DNA of 64,000 nucleotides, taken from assembly GCF_023656415.1 (NCBI RefSeq), contig NZ_JAMOIL010000002.1:124001-188000 (forward strand), in the 5' to 3' direction. The position numbers and the translations under genes are program-made. The stretch comes from Nocardioides bruguierae (GTDB lineage Bacteria > Actinomycetota > Actinomycetes > Propionibacteriales > Nocardioidaceae). Below, piece after piece: positions 8,065 through 16,294 of this stretch (the stretch's first letter is position 1; the number at the start of each line of letters is the position of its first letter). The notes under the pieces are model-generated. The model searched no databases, had not been told where the DNA came from, and was given only the letters and a program-made list of their open reading frames with translations.

Positions 8065-9423
8065 TCACTGGGGGAAGGGCGGGAGGTCCGTCTCGTGCAG
8101 CCAGGGCCGCAGCAGGACGGAGGCGTTGACGCCCGTCTCCTTGCTCGCGTGGGCGAGGAAGTCCTCGGTGGTGACCGAGGCACCGGCGAAGTCCTTCACC
8201 CAGGCGCGGAGCATGGCGAAGAAGCGCTTGTCGCCGACCTCCACCCGCAGGGCGTGCAGGGTGAGCGCGCCGCGCTTGTAGACCCGGTCGTCGAACATCA
8301 GGTCGGCGCCGGGGTTGACCAGCAGCAGGTCCTCGGGCTTCTCCTCCAGGCCGCCGTAGTAGCGGGCGGCCTGCTGGGCGGCGGTGGGTCCGCCGGAGGC
8401 CTCCGACCACACCCACTCCGAGTAGCAGGCGAAACCCTCGTGCAGCCAGATGTCCTTCCAGTCCCGCAGCGTCACGGCGTTGCCGAACCACTGGTGGGCG
8501 AGCTCGTGGGCGATCAGCCGGGTCGCGTCCCAGTCGCCGCGGACGAGGTTGCGACCGAACGTGGAGAGCGTCTGGGACTCCAGCGGGATCTCCAGGTCGT
8601 CGTCGGTGACCACGACCCGGTAGGAGTCGAACGGGTAGGGCCCGAAGTGCTCCTCGAAGACGTCCACCATCTCGTGCTGGCGGCCGAAGGCGTCGTGGAA
8701 CGCCGCCCGGTCGAGGTCGCCCGCGACCACGGAGACCGGCACGCCGGAGGCGGGCTTGCCGGGGAGCTTCCAGTCCCGGTAGCGGCCGATCTGCACGGTG
8801 GCCAGGTAGGTGGCCATCGGCTGCTTCTGCTCCCACACCCAGGTCTCCGAGGAGCCGCGGCGGGTGTGCTTGGCGAGCTCGCCGTTGGCCTCGACGCGGT
8901 AGCCCGCGGTGACGGTGAGGGAGAGCCGGTAGGTGGCCTTGTCGTCGGGGCGGTCGTTGCACGGGAACCACGTGGGCGAGCCGTGCGGCTGGGCGGCGAC
9001 GATGACGCCGTCCGTCAGCTCCTCCCAGCCCGCGTCACCGAGGTGCCGCGTGACCAGGGGCTTGGGATGACCGGAGTAGCCGACGGTGACGGTGAGCCGG
9101 GTGCCGGTCTCCACGTCGTCGTCCAGCGCCAGCACGAGACGGTGCGACCGGGCGGAGAACTTCTTCAGCGCCGGCCCGCGCTTCTTGCGGCTCGTCTTGT
9201 CGCTGGCCCAGCCGGCGGCGAGCTTCACCTTCTGCGCGGCGAGGTGCGCGAGGTCGAGGACCAGACGGTCGGTCTCCTCGAGCACCTCGACGTCGAGGGT
9301 GGCGCGTCCCTCGAGCCGGTTGCTCTCGACGGCGTAGGTGAGGTCCAGGTCGTAGTGGCGGACCGCGAACGAGGGGTCGCCGTGCCCGGGCAGGTAGTCG
9401 TCGGCGGTGGGCAGACCCATCAC
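8065..9423 (-). CDS. M1 family zinc metallopeptidase, 452 aa
   Basis: Gluzincin metallopeptidase of the M1 (aminopeptidase N) family. The zinc site HELAH, with the downstream Glu in WLHEGFACYSEW 18 residues later, is intact, and the N-terminal beta-saddle domain is present (HYDLDLTYAVESNRLEGRA). The usual GAMEN exopeptidase motif is replaced by PLESQ in IPLESQTLSTFG. It is about half the length of PepN and lacks the helical C-terminal domains. No signal peptide is seen, so it is probably cytosolic. Starts are GTG at 9423 or ATG at 9420. It begins 10 bp after the peptide synthetase stop, in the same operon, which suggests it acts on the product or a peptide linked to it, for trimming or self-protection (inference). 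Confidence 0.9.
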   Translation of the reverse strand: MMGLPTADDYLPGHGDPSFAVRHYDLDLTYAVESNRLEGRATLDVEVLEETDRLVLDLAHLAAQKVKLAAGWASDKTSRKKRGPALKKFSARSHRLVLALDDDVETGTRLTVTVGYSGHPKPLVTRHLGDAGWEELTDGVIVAAQPHGSPTWFPCNDRPDDKATYRLSLTVTAGYRVEANGELAKHTRRGSSETWVWEQKQPMATYLATVQIGRYRDWKLPGKPASGVPVSVVAGDLDRAAFHDAFGRQHEMVDVFEEHFGPYPFDSYRVVVTDDDLEIPLESQTLSTFGRNLVRGDWDATRLIAHELAHQWFGNAVTLRDWKDIWLHEGFACYSEWVWSEASGGPTAAQQAARYYGGLEEKPEDLLLVNPGADLMFDDRVYKRGALTLHALRVEVGDKRFFAMLRAWVKDFAGASVTTEDFLAHASKETGVNASVLLRPWLHETDLPPFPQ

Positions 9424-9433
9424 GAGAGGACCC

Positions 9434-12400
9434 TCATGACACGACCCAGGGGCCGATGGGATTGCCGATCCACACCGTCTTGTCAGGCAGGCTCTCGCCC
9501 CTCATCACCAGCGACACGGGCCCGACCGTAGCGTGCCGCCCGATCGCGGCCGCGGGCAGGATCACCGAGTTCGGGCCGAGCGTGGCGCCCGCCTCCAGGG
9601 TCACGGTGTCGCAGGCCAGCACCCGGTCGTGGAAGAGGTGCGTCTGCACCACGGTGCCGGCGTTGACGACCGCCCCGTCACCGAGCGTGACCAGGTCGGT
9701 CTCGGGCAGCCAGTAGCTCTCGCACCACACACCGCGGCCCACGGTGGTGCCCAGCGAGCGGAACCACAGCGTGAGGAGCGGGCTGCCGGTGGCCAGACGC
9801 GCGAACCAGGGGGCGGCGACGGACTCCACGAACGTGTCGGCCAGCTCGTTGCGCCACACGAAGGAGCTCCACAACGGGTGCGTCCCGACCCGGTGCCGGC
9901 CGACCAGCAGCCACTTCGCCACGGTCGCCGAGGCGGCCGCCACGAGTCCGGCGACGACCAGGCCGGCGACGGTGACCAGGACCGCCTGCCACCAGCCGCC
10001 GTGCATCCACGCCAGCAGCGCGGTCGAGGCCACGGCCGCGTGCAGCAGCACCCCGAGCAGCACCGGGAGCACGCGGGCGGCCTCCCAGCAGCCGCGTGCC
10101 AACTTGAGCGCGCGGGAGGGGGCGTAGGTGCGGGAGTCGTCGGACTCCTCCGCCGCCCGGCGCAGCGGTGCCGGCGGCGAGCCGACCCAGGACTCGCCCT
10201 TCTCGGCGGTCTTGCGTCGGGGCGCGGCCGAGAGTACCGCGACGAGGCTGTGCTTGGGGACCTTGCGGCCGGGGGCGGCCATGCCGGAGTTGCCGACGAA
10301 GCCGCGCTTGCCGACCTTCACCCGCTCCACGCGCAGCCAGCCGCCGCCCAGCTCGTAGCCGCCGATGAGGGTGTCGTCGGCGAGGAACGCCCCGTCGCCC
10401 ACGCTCGCCATCGCGGGCACCATCAGCACGGTGGACGCCTCGACGTCCTCGCCGATGCGGGCACCGAGCAGGCGCAGCCACACGGGCGTGAGCTGGCTGG
10501 AGTACAGCGGGAACAGCCAGGTCCGTGCCTCGTCGAGGGCCCGGACCGTCGCCCAGACCCGCAGCGCCTCGCTGCTGCGGACCGGGTAGACCCCGGCCGC
10601 CAGGCCGGCACCGCAGGCCCGGACGAGCGCGAGGACGGCCAGCGCGAGGAGCACGATCCCGATCAGCGCCCCGGGCACCAGCCAGGCCAGCAGGGTGCCG
10701 AGCGCGGCGCCGGTGGTGCCGGCCTCCCGGACCCCGGAGACGGCCAGGACGACGAGCCCGGCCAGCGCCGTCGCGAGCGCCGGCAGCAGGCCGATGAACA
10801 GGCCGGTCGCGCCGTACGCGGCGACCCAGGCGCGGCTGGAGGACGGGCGGTTGTCCCACGGGCCGCGGGCCCGCTTGCGCATCTTGACCGCGGGGGCGCC
10901 GGACCAGAACTCACCGGCCGGCACCCGGCCGAACACGGCGGAGCCGGGCGCGATCTCGGCCTCCTCCCCCACGTCCGCGCCGGGCAGGAGGCTGGAGCGG
11001 GTGCCGACCCGGGCCCGCTTGCCCACGCGCACGTCGCCGAGGTGCAGGACGTCGCCGTCGATCCACGCGCCGGTCAGGTCGACCTCCGGCTCGATGGAGG
11101 CGCCCTTGCCGAGGGTGAGGAAGCCGGTCACGGGAGGCAGGGAGTGCAGGTCGACGTCCTTGCCGACCCGGGCGCCCAGCAGCCGGGCGTACCAGGTCAT
11201 GAAGGGGGCGCCGGTGAGCGCGGTGGCGCCGACCTGGTCGACGGCGCGCTCGGCGACCCACAGCCGCAGGTGCACCTGACCGCCGCGCGGGTAGCGGCCG
11301 GGCGCGACGCCCCGCAGCAGGAGCCGGGCCAGGCCGGCGCCGAGGAGCATCCGGCCGGGCGGGGTCAGGAAGACCAGCGTGCCGACGACCAGCAGCCACC
11401 ACGGCGCGAGCGGCAGCGCCGTCACGCCCAGCAGGTGGCCGGCCGCGGCGGCGAGCAGCGTCCAGGTGAGGTAGCGCGGGGCGGCCAGCGCGCGGAGGCC
11501 GACGAGGGCCGCCACCTGCCCGGCCTGGGTCTTGCGCGGGATCGGCGGGACGTCGCGGTCGGCGAGATTGGCGGGGCTGGCCAGGGAGTCCAGGTAGCCG
11601 GCCAGGCCGGCGACCGTCGGGTGGTCGTAGAGGTCGCCGACCGTGATCTCGGGGTGCTCGCGGCGCAGCAGGCCGATCACCTGGGCCGCGGCCAGCGAGC
11701 CTCCTCCGAGGTCGAAGAAGTCGTCGGTGCCGCGTTCCGGCCCGGCACCGAGCACGTCGGCGAAGACCTCGGCCACACGAGCGGCGGTCCCCTCCAGGTC
11801 GCCCGCGGCGGCCTCGGACGCCCCCGCCCGGCGCTCGAGCGGCCACGGCAGCGCGTCGCGGTCGACCTTGCCGGAGGTGCGGGTGGGCAGGTCGTCGACC
11901 TGGGCCAGGCGGGGCACGAGGGCGGCGGGCAGCGCGGCGCGCAGGCGCTCGAGGGCGGACGCGGCGTCGAACCGCTCGTCCACGACGACGTAGCCCACCA
12001 GCAGCTGGTTGCCGGCCTTGGAGCGACGCACGGCCGCGGCAGCGCCGAGCACGCCGGTCTGGGCGAGCAGCGCGGCGTCGATCTCGCCCAGCTCGATCCG
12101 ACGTCCGCCGAGCTTGACCTGGTCGTCGGCGCGGCCGCCGAACAGCAGACCGGTGGAGTCCTTCACCACCAGGTCGCCCGAGCGGTAGGCCCGGTCCCAG
12201 CCGAGGCTCGGCATCGGGGCGTACTTCTCGGCGTCCTTGGCCGGGTCGAGGTAGCGGGCGAGGCCGACGCCGCCGATGATCAGCTCGCCCGTCTCCCCCT
12301 CGGCGACCTCCTGGCCGTCCGTGTCGACGACGGCGAGGTCCCAGCCGTCCAGGGGCAGGCCGATGCGGATCGGGCCCTCGGCCTCCACCAGCGCGCCGCA

Positions 12401-13366
12401 CGCGACGACGGTCGCCTCGGTGGGGCCGTAGGTGTTCCACACCTCGCGTCCGGGGCGCACGAGCCGCCCGGCGAGCTGAGCGGGGAACGCCTCGCCGCCG
12501 GTGATGAGCAGGCGGACCTTCTCCAACGCCTCGTCGGGCCACAGGCTGACGAGCGTGGGCACGGTGGAGACGACGGTGATGTCGTTGGCGACCAGCCAGG
12601 GGCCGACGTCCATGCCCGACTTCACCAGCGCGCGGGGTGCGGGCACGAGGGTGCCGCCGTAGCGCCAGGCCAGCCACATCTCCTCGCAGGAGGCGTCGAA
12701 GGCGACCGAGAGGCCGGCCATCACCCGGTCGTCGGGGCCGAGCGGTGCGTCCTGGAGGAACAGGTGCGCCTCGGCGTCCACGAAGGCGGCGGCGTTGCGG
12801 TGCCGGACGGCGACGCCCTTGGGGGTGCCGGTGGAGCCGGAGGTGAAGATGACCCAGGCGTCGTCCTCGGGCATGGGGTCGACACGCTCGCGCGGCTCGC
12901 GGCCGGCGGCGTCGCGGACCTCGACCTGCAGGTCGGCACCGATGATCCCCGCGACCCTGGCCTCGCCGAACACCAGGCGGGCGCGCTCGTCGGGGTCGTC
13001 GACGTCGACCGGCACGTAGGCGGCTCCGGCGAGCAGGGTGCCGACGATCGCGAGGTAGAGGTCGGTGGTGCCACTCGGCACGCGGACGCCGACCTTGTCG
13101 TCGGGTCCGATGCCGAGCCCGGCCAGCTCCTCGGCCAGCGTGGTCGCGGCCTCCATCATCTCGGCGTAGGTGAGCTGCTCGGTGCCGGCGTGGAGCGCGA
13201 CGGCGTCGGGGGCACCCGCCGTGGTGGCGTGCAGGACGTCGATCAGGGTCCGGGTCGCGGGGGCGCGGTCGCCGGCGCGCAGTGGGTCGCCCGTCGTCCC
13301 GCCCGTGCTCCTGTGCGCGGCCTGCTCCTCGGTCACCTGTCCCCTCTCCGCGTCCGCGAGCGTCAC
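9434..13366 (-). CDS. Pls/PosA-type non-ribosomal peptide synthetase, 1310 aa
   Basis: Single-module membrane synthetase with the architecture of epsilon-poly-L-lysine synthetase (Pls). Residues about 40-510 are the adenylation domain (core A3 FTSGSTGTPKG at 174-184, GRADDQVKLGGRRIELGEID, catalytic K500). Residues about 525-595 are the carrier domain (FFDLGGGSL, Ser557). The rest has about six membrane spans between three repeated left-handed beta-helix/condensation-like domains (about 640-830, 870-1050, 1110-1310). The pocket residues read D224 A225 E228 S267 I288 G290 T312 V320 V321 K500. This is close to the code DAESIGSVCK that I recall for the lysine module of bacitracin synthetase, so a basic amino acid is likely. 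There is no thioesterase, as in Pls. A second good start (GTG at 13336, after AGAGGGGACAG) is possible. Product not proven. Confidence 0.93.
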   Translation of the reverse strand: MTLADAERGQVTEEQAAHRSTGGTTGDPLRAGDRAPATRTLIDVLHATTAGAPDAVALHAGTEQLTYAEMMEAATTLAEELAGLGIGPDDKVGVRVPSGTTDLYLAIVGTLLAGAAYVPVDVDDPDERARLVFGEARVAGIIGADLQVEVRDAAGREPRERVDPMPEDDAWVIFTSGSTGTPKGVAVRHRNAAAFVDAEAHLFLQDAPLGPDDRVMAGLSVAFDASCEEMWLAWRYGGTLVPAPRALVKSGMDVGPWLVANDITVVSTVPTLVSLWPDEALEKVRLLITGGEAFPAQLAGRLVRPGREVWNTYGPTEATVVACGALVEAEGPIRIGLPLDGWDLAVVDTDGQEVAEGETGELIIGGVGLARYLDPAKDAEKYAPMPSLGWDRAYRSGDLVVKDSTGLLFGGRADDQVKLGGRRIELGEIDAALLAQTGVLGAAAAVRRSKAGNQLLVGYVVVDERFDAASALERLRAALPAALVPRLAQVDDLPTRTSGKVDRDALPWPLERRAGASEAAAGDLEGTAARVAEVFADVLGAGPERGTDDFFDLGGGSLAAAQVIGLLRREHPEITVGDLYDHPTVAGLAGYLDSLASPANLADRDVPPIPRKTQAGQVAALVGLRALAAPRYLTWTLLAAAAGHLLGVTALPLAPWWLLVVGTLVFLTPPGRMLLGAGLARLLLRGVAPGRYPRGGQVHLRLWVAERAVDQVGATALTGAPFMTWYARLLGARVGKDVDLHSLPPVTGFLTLGKGASIEPEVDLTGAWIDGDVLHLGDVRVGKRARVGTRSSLLPGADVGEEAEIAPGSAVFGRVPAGEFWSGAPAVKMRKRARGPWDNRPSSSRAWVAAYGATGLFIGLLPALATALAGLVVLAVSGVREAGTTGAALGTLLAWLVPGALIGIVLLALAVLALVRACGAGLAAGVYPVRSSEALRVWATVRALDEARTWLFPLYSSQLTPVWLRLLGARIGEDVEASTVLMVPAMASVGDGAFLADDTLIGGYELGGGWLRVERVKVGKRGFVGNSGMAAPGRKVPKHSLVAVLSAAPRRKTAEKGESWVGSPPAPLRRAAEESDDSRTYAPSRALKLARGCWEAARVLPVLLGVLLHAAVASTALLAWMHGGWWQAVLVTVAGLVVAGLVAAASATVAKWLLVGRHRVGTHPLWSSFVWRNELADTFVESVAAPWFARLATGSPLLTLWFRSLGTTVGRGVWCESYWLPETDLVTLGDGAVVNAGTVVQTHLFHDRVLACDTVTLEAGATLGPNSVILPAAAIGRHATVGPVSLVMRGESLPDKTVWIGNPIGPWVVS

Positions 13367-13441
13367 GGACGCGGAGGATCCTGGCGCAACCGGGTGAACA
13401 ACGGGTGCCGGCGAGGCGACCCGGCGTGTCCGACCCGTCGC

Positions 13442-13801
13442 TCAGACCGCCGAGGTGGTCATGCTGGCTGCTGCCTCGGCGGGCGAGGCGTCGGGCGGCA
13501 CCACGCGCAGGTGGTAGCGCCGGCCCTCGAGAGTGGTGACCACGAGCGTGCGCGTGTCGTCCATGGGGAAGCACCCCGTCTTCACGCGTCCGCCGCGGAT
13601 GGGTACCGACCGCGGCCGGTCGTCCCAGTCAGGGGGTGAGAAGAGCACGCGGACGATGCGACTGCCGTCCTCGGGCCACTGGTCGAACAGGTCCGGGAGC
13701 GCCTCGGCCAGCGAGCGACCGGAGGGCCACCACACTCCCGTCGCTCGTGAGGGCGTCCCCTCGTGCAGGACCAGACGGACGGGATCGGGCTGCGAGGTCA
13801 C
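13442..13801 (-). CDS. DUF5994-like protein, 119 aa
   Basis: Small soluble protein with the pattern of the actinobacterial DUF5994 family: TGVWWPSGRSLAEALPDL near residue 22, a central IVRVLFSPPDWDDRPRSV, and a terminal VVPPDASPAEAAASM. Function unknown in the family. The GTG start at 13801 is preceded by no obvious ribosome site. It lies 75 bp upstream of the peptide synthetase on the same strand, but such genes occur in many contexts, so a link to the synthetase is not implied. Confidence 0.7.
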   Translation of the reverse strand: MTSQPDPVRLVLHEGTPSRATGVWWPSGRSLAEALPDLFDQWPEDGSRIVRVLFSPPDWDDRPRSVPIRGGRVKTGCFPMDDTRTLVVTTLEGRRYHLRVVPPDASPAEAAASMTTSAV

Positions 13802-13898
13802 TCGCCACCACCTCGTGGTTGCTGCCGGACCAGGATCAAGGATGAACCGGACGCCTGCAGTCGTGCTGCGAGCCTACGTCGGTGCACCTGAGCGGAGG

Positions 13899-16232
13899 TC
13901 AGCCGTCGAGCCGGTACACGGACCAGTCGCCCTCGGTGTCGACCAGCCGGTAGCGGGAGGCCAGGACCCTGTCGGCAGTGGTGGCGTCCACGCCCCAGGT
14001 CGCGATGTCGGTCCCGGTGGTCACGACCCAGGTCGGGCTGTCGTCGCGCAGGACGGCGGTCAGCTCGGTCAGCCCGGGGTCGCGCACCCGCGCCGGCAGG
14101 CTCCACAGCTCCTCGTACGGACTGGTGAGCCCGACGCCGTGCAGCAGCTGCGGGTCGCCGAAGGCGGTGACACCGGTGTCCCCCGGGCGGGCGTGCGCCG
14201 CGAGGTAAGCGGTCACGGCCGTCTCCGAGGTGGGTCGGTGCGTCATCACCGTCGCGATCGGCAGCGCCACCATGGTCACCACGGCGGCGTAGGCGACCAC
14301 GCCCACGAGGGCGCGCCGTGCCCAGCCCGGCTCCTGGACCTGCGGCCGCTGCTCGACGACCACGGCCGCGCACAGCAGCAGCCCCGGGATCGTCCCGACC
14401 AGGTAGTGGTGCCAGTAGCTGCCGCCGAGCAGGACGCCGAGCGTCTCCCAGCCCGTCACCACCAGCGCGAGCAGGCCCAGCGGCACGCCTCCCCGAACGG
14501 GGCGCACCCGGGACGTCGCGCTCGCCGCCACGGCCAGCAGCGGCAGCAGCACCGCTCCGCTGGCGACCGCTGCCAGCAGCAGCGCCCGCGCGCGGGCCGG
14601 GGTGGCCGACGAGGCCGAGGAGGAGATGACGGCGGACGCCTGCAGCCGGAACGTGACCACGGCCTCCCACAGGCCGGCGGGGTCGGTGCCGCGCCAGGCC
14701 GCGACGGCCAGCAGCGCCCCGAGGGTCACCAGGAGGGCCGCGCCGCAGGCCAGCAGCCCGCGCAGCGCCGCACGCCGGTGGCCGCGGGAGGCCAGGACGA
14801 GGAGGGAGACCGCGGCGGCCAGGGCGACGCCCAGCATGTTCTGCTTCACCGCCGGCGCGGCGACGGCGCAGACGCCCGTGAGCAGCCACCACCCGACCGA
14901 CGTCGTCCGCGACCGGGCGCTCCAGGTGCGGACGACGGCCAGCAGCCCCGCCAGCACGAACGGCAGCGCGAGCAGCTCGCCGTCGACCTGGTCGGCACCG
15001 AACAGGGGGCTGGTCACGAGCGCGGCCGTCAGCGTGGCCAGGAGCAGGGGCAGCAGCCGGGCCGTGCCGGCGCGGCGGTCTCGAGGCTCCTCGCCCGTCT
15101 CCGGTGGTCGAGGTGCGAGGCCGGCCACGGCCGAGCCTCGAGACCGCCGCGCCAGCGCTGCCCCCAGCGCGCCGGCGAGGACGACGGCAGCCGCGGCCCA
15201 GACGAGGCCGAGCAGTCGGAGGGCGATCGTCTCCCCCAGCCACCCGCCGCCGGCCGTGCCGAGCAGGTGGGCGAGCCCGAAGATCGCGACGATCAGCGGA
15301 GGCCGGTCGACCCAGTAGTCGCCGTAGAGCGAGGAGCCCGGCGACCACTGGGCCGCGACCATGAGGAACCCGCCCTCGTCGGAGGTGAGGGCGGTGGTGA
15401 GGAACGGCAGGCGGGCCAGGGCCGTGAGCACCGCGAGCACGCCCACCCACACCGCCACGGGCACGGACGCCGCGCCCCAGCCGGCGATCAGCCGGACGGC
15501 CTCGAGCGCCGTCCGAACGCTCATCTTGGAGTCGCCCTCGGTGCGGTCGACGAAGGTGATCGGGTGCTCGACGACGCGCAGGCCGGCCCGTTCGGCGTGC
15601 CAGGTGTTCTCGACCTGGAAGCCGTAGCCGTCGGCGCGGCTGGTCAGCACGCCGGTGCGGCGGACGGCGTCGGCCGTCCAGGCGCGGAAGCCGGCCGTGG
15701 CGTCGTGCGTGCACAGGCGCAGCACGCCGCGCGCGTAGAGGTTGGCGGCCCCCGACAGCGCACGACGCTGCCACGGCCAGCCCTCGGTCCCGCCGCCGGC
15801 GACGTAGCGGGAGCCGATGACGACGTCCGCCTCCCCCGCGGCCAGGCGGGCGAGCATCGCAGGCACGGCCGCGGCCGGGTGCGAGCCGTCGGCGTCGAGC
15901 TGGACGACGGCGTCGTAGCCGGCCTCCAGCGCCGCCGCGAACCCGGCCCGGTAGGCCGCGCCCAGACCCTCGCGGCCGGTGCGGGAGAGCAGCCGGACGC
16001 GGTCGTCGAGGTCCGCCCGGGCCAGCACCCGATCACCGGTGCCGTCGGGGCTGGAGTCGTCGACGACCAGCACGTCCAGGCTGGTGCCGTCGGGCAGGTC
16101 GAGGCCGAGCAGCCGGTCGAGCACGGTGTCGACGGTCGCGGCCTCCTGGTAGGTGGGGACGACGGCGACGGCGCGGGTCGTGCGCGTCCCGCCCGTGGCC
16201 GGTCTGCGTGCTTCCGTGCTGGTCGTCGTCAC
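13899..16232 (-). CDS. GT2 glycosyltransferase fused to a PMT-like membrane mannosyltransferase, 777 aa
   Basis: Two-part envelope glycosyltransferase. Residues about 20-250 are a GT2 domain of the polyprenol-phosphate mannose synthase type: VPTYQEAATV, VDDSSPDGTG, the metal-binding VQLDADGSHPAAAVPAML, and GSRYVAGGG. Residues about 265-777 form a GT-C/PMT-like membrane domain with many spans, including LTSDEGGFLMVAAQ (acidic first loop) and YGDYWVDRPPL. The fusion suggests one protein that makes a lipid-linked sugar donor and then uses it on the outer face. The GTG start at 16232 has a weak ribosome site. A candidate response-regulator site lies 23 bp upstream, and a palindromic repeat is inserted within the membrane-half coding sequence. 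Substrate sugar is inferred from family only. Confidence 0.88.
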   Translation of the reverse strand: MTTTSTEARRPATGGTRTTRAVAVVPTYQEAATVDTVLDRLLGLDLPDGTSLDVLVVDDSSPDGTGDRVLARADLDDRVRLLSRTGREGLGAAYRAGFAAALEAGYDAVVQLDADGSHPAAAVPAMLARLAAGEADVVIGSRYVAGGGTEGWPWQRRALSGAANLYARGVLRLCTHDATAGFRAWTADAVRRTGVLTSRADGYGFQVENTWHAERAGLRVVEHPITFVDRTEGDSKMSVRTALEAVRLIAGWGAASVPVAVWVGVLAVLTALARLPFLTTALTSDEGGFLMVAAQWSPGSSLYGDYWVDRPPLIVAIFGLAHLLGTAGGGWLGETIALRLLGLVWAAAAVVLAGALGAALARRSRGSAVAGLAPRPPETGEEPRDRRAGTARLLPLLLATLTAALVTSPLFGADQVDGELLALPFVLAGLLAVVRTWSARSRTTSVGWWLLTGVCAVAAPAVKQNMLGVALAAAVSLLVLASRGHRRAALRGLLACGAALLVTLGALLAVAAWRGTDPAGLWEAVVTFRLQASAVISSSASSATPARARALLLAAVASGAVLLPLLAVAASATSRVRPVRGGVPLGLLALVVTGWETLGVLLGGSYWHHYLVGTIPGLLLCAAVVVEQRPQVQEPGWARRALVGVVAYAAVVTMVALPIATVMTHRPTSETAVTAYLAAHARPGDTGVTAFGDPQLLHGVGLTSPYEELWSLPARVRDPGLTELTAVLRDDSPTWVVTTGTDIATWGVDATTADRVLASRYRLVDTEGDWSVYRLDG
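15069..15153. repeat. Palindromic repeat inside the GT2-PMT gene
   Basis: Perfect 20-base inverted arms (15069-15088 and 15134-15153, core GGTCTCGAGGCT / AGCCTCGAGACC) enclose a 45-base centre with CCGGTGGTCGAGGTGCGAGG. It keeps the host frame and encodes a Pro/Arg-rich loop between membrane segments. It resembles dispersed palindromic elements of actinobacterial genomes (recollection, not checked). Confidence 0.7.
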
Positions 16233-16254
16233 CCCTCGAACCTGCCTCGCCGAG

Positions 16255-16272
16255 CCTGCACGTCACCTGACC
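16255..16272. promoter_or_regulatory. Direct-repeat motif, candidate response-regulator site (single)
   Basis: CCTGCAC, four bases, CCTGACC: two 7-base half-sites with an 11-base period, the usual OmpR-family spacing. It sits 23 bp upstream of the GT2-PMT start. The same pair recurs, doubled, at 18972-19013 on the other side of the two-component genes. Confidence 0.6.
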
Positions 16273-16294
16273 GCCCGGGTGAGCGGCGGTCGGT

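Noticed and set aside
9533..13639. A 1368-codon plus-strand frame opposite the peptide synthetase
   Set aside because: Gln/Arg/Gly-rich translation without any recognisable domain; it is the mirror of a well-supported gene in very GC-rich DNA.
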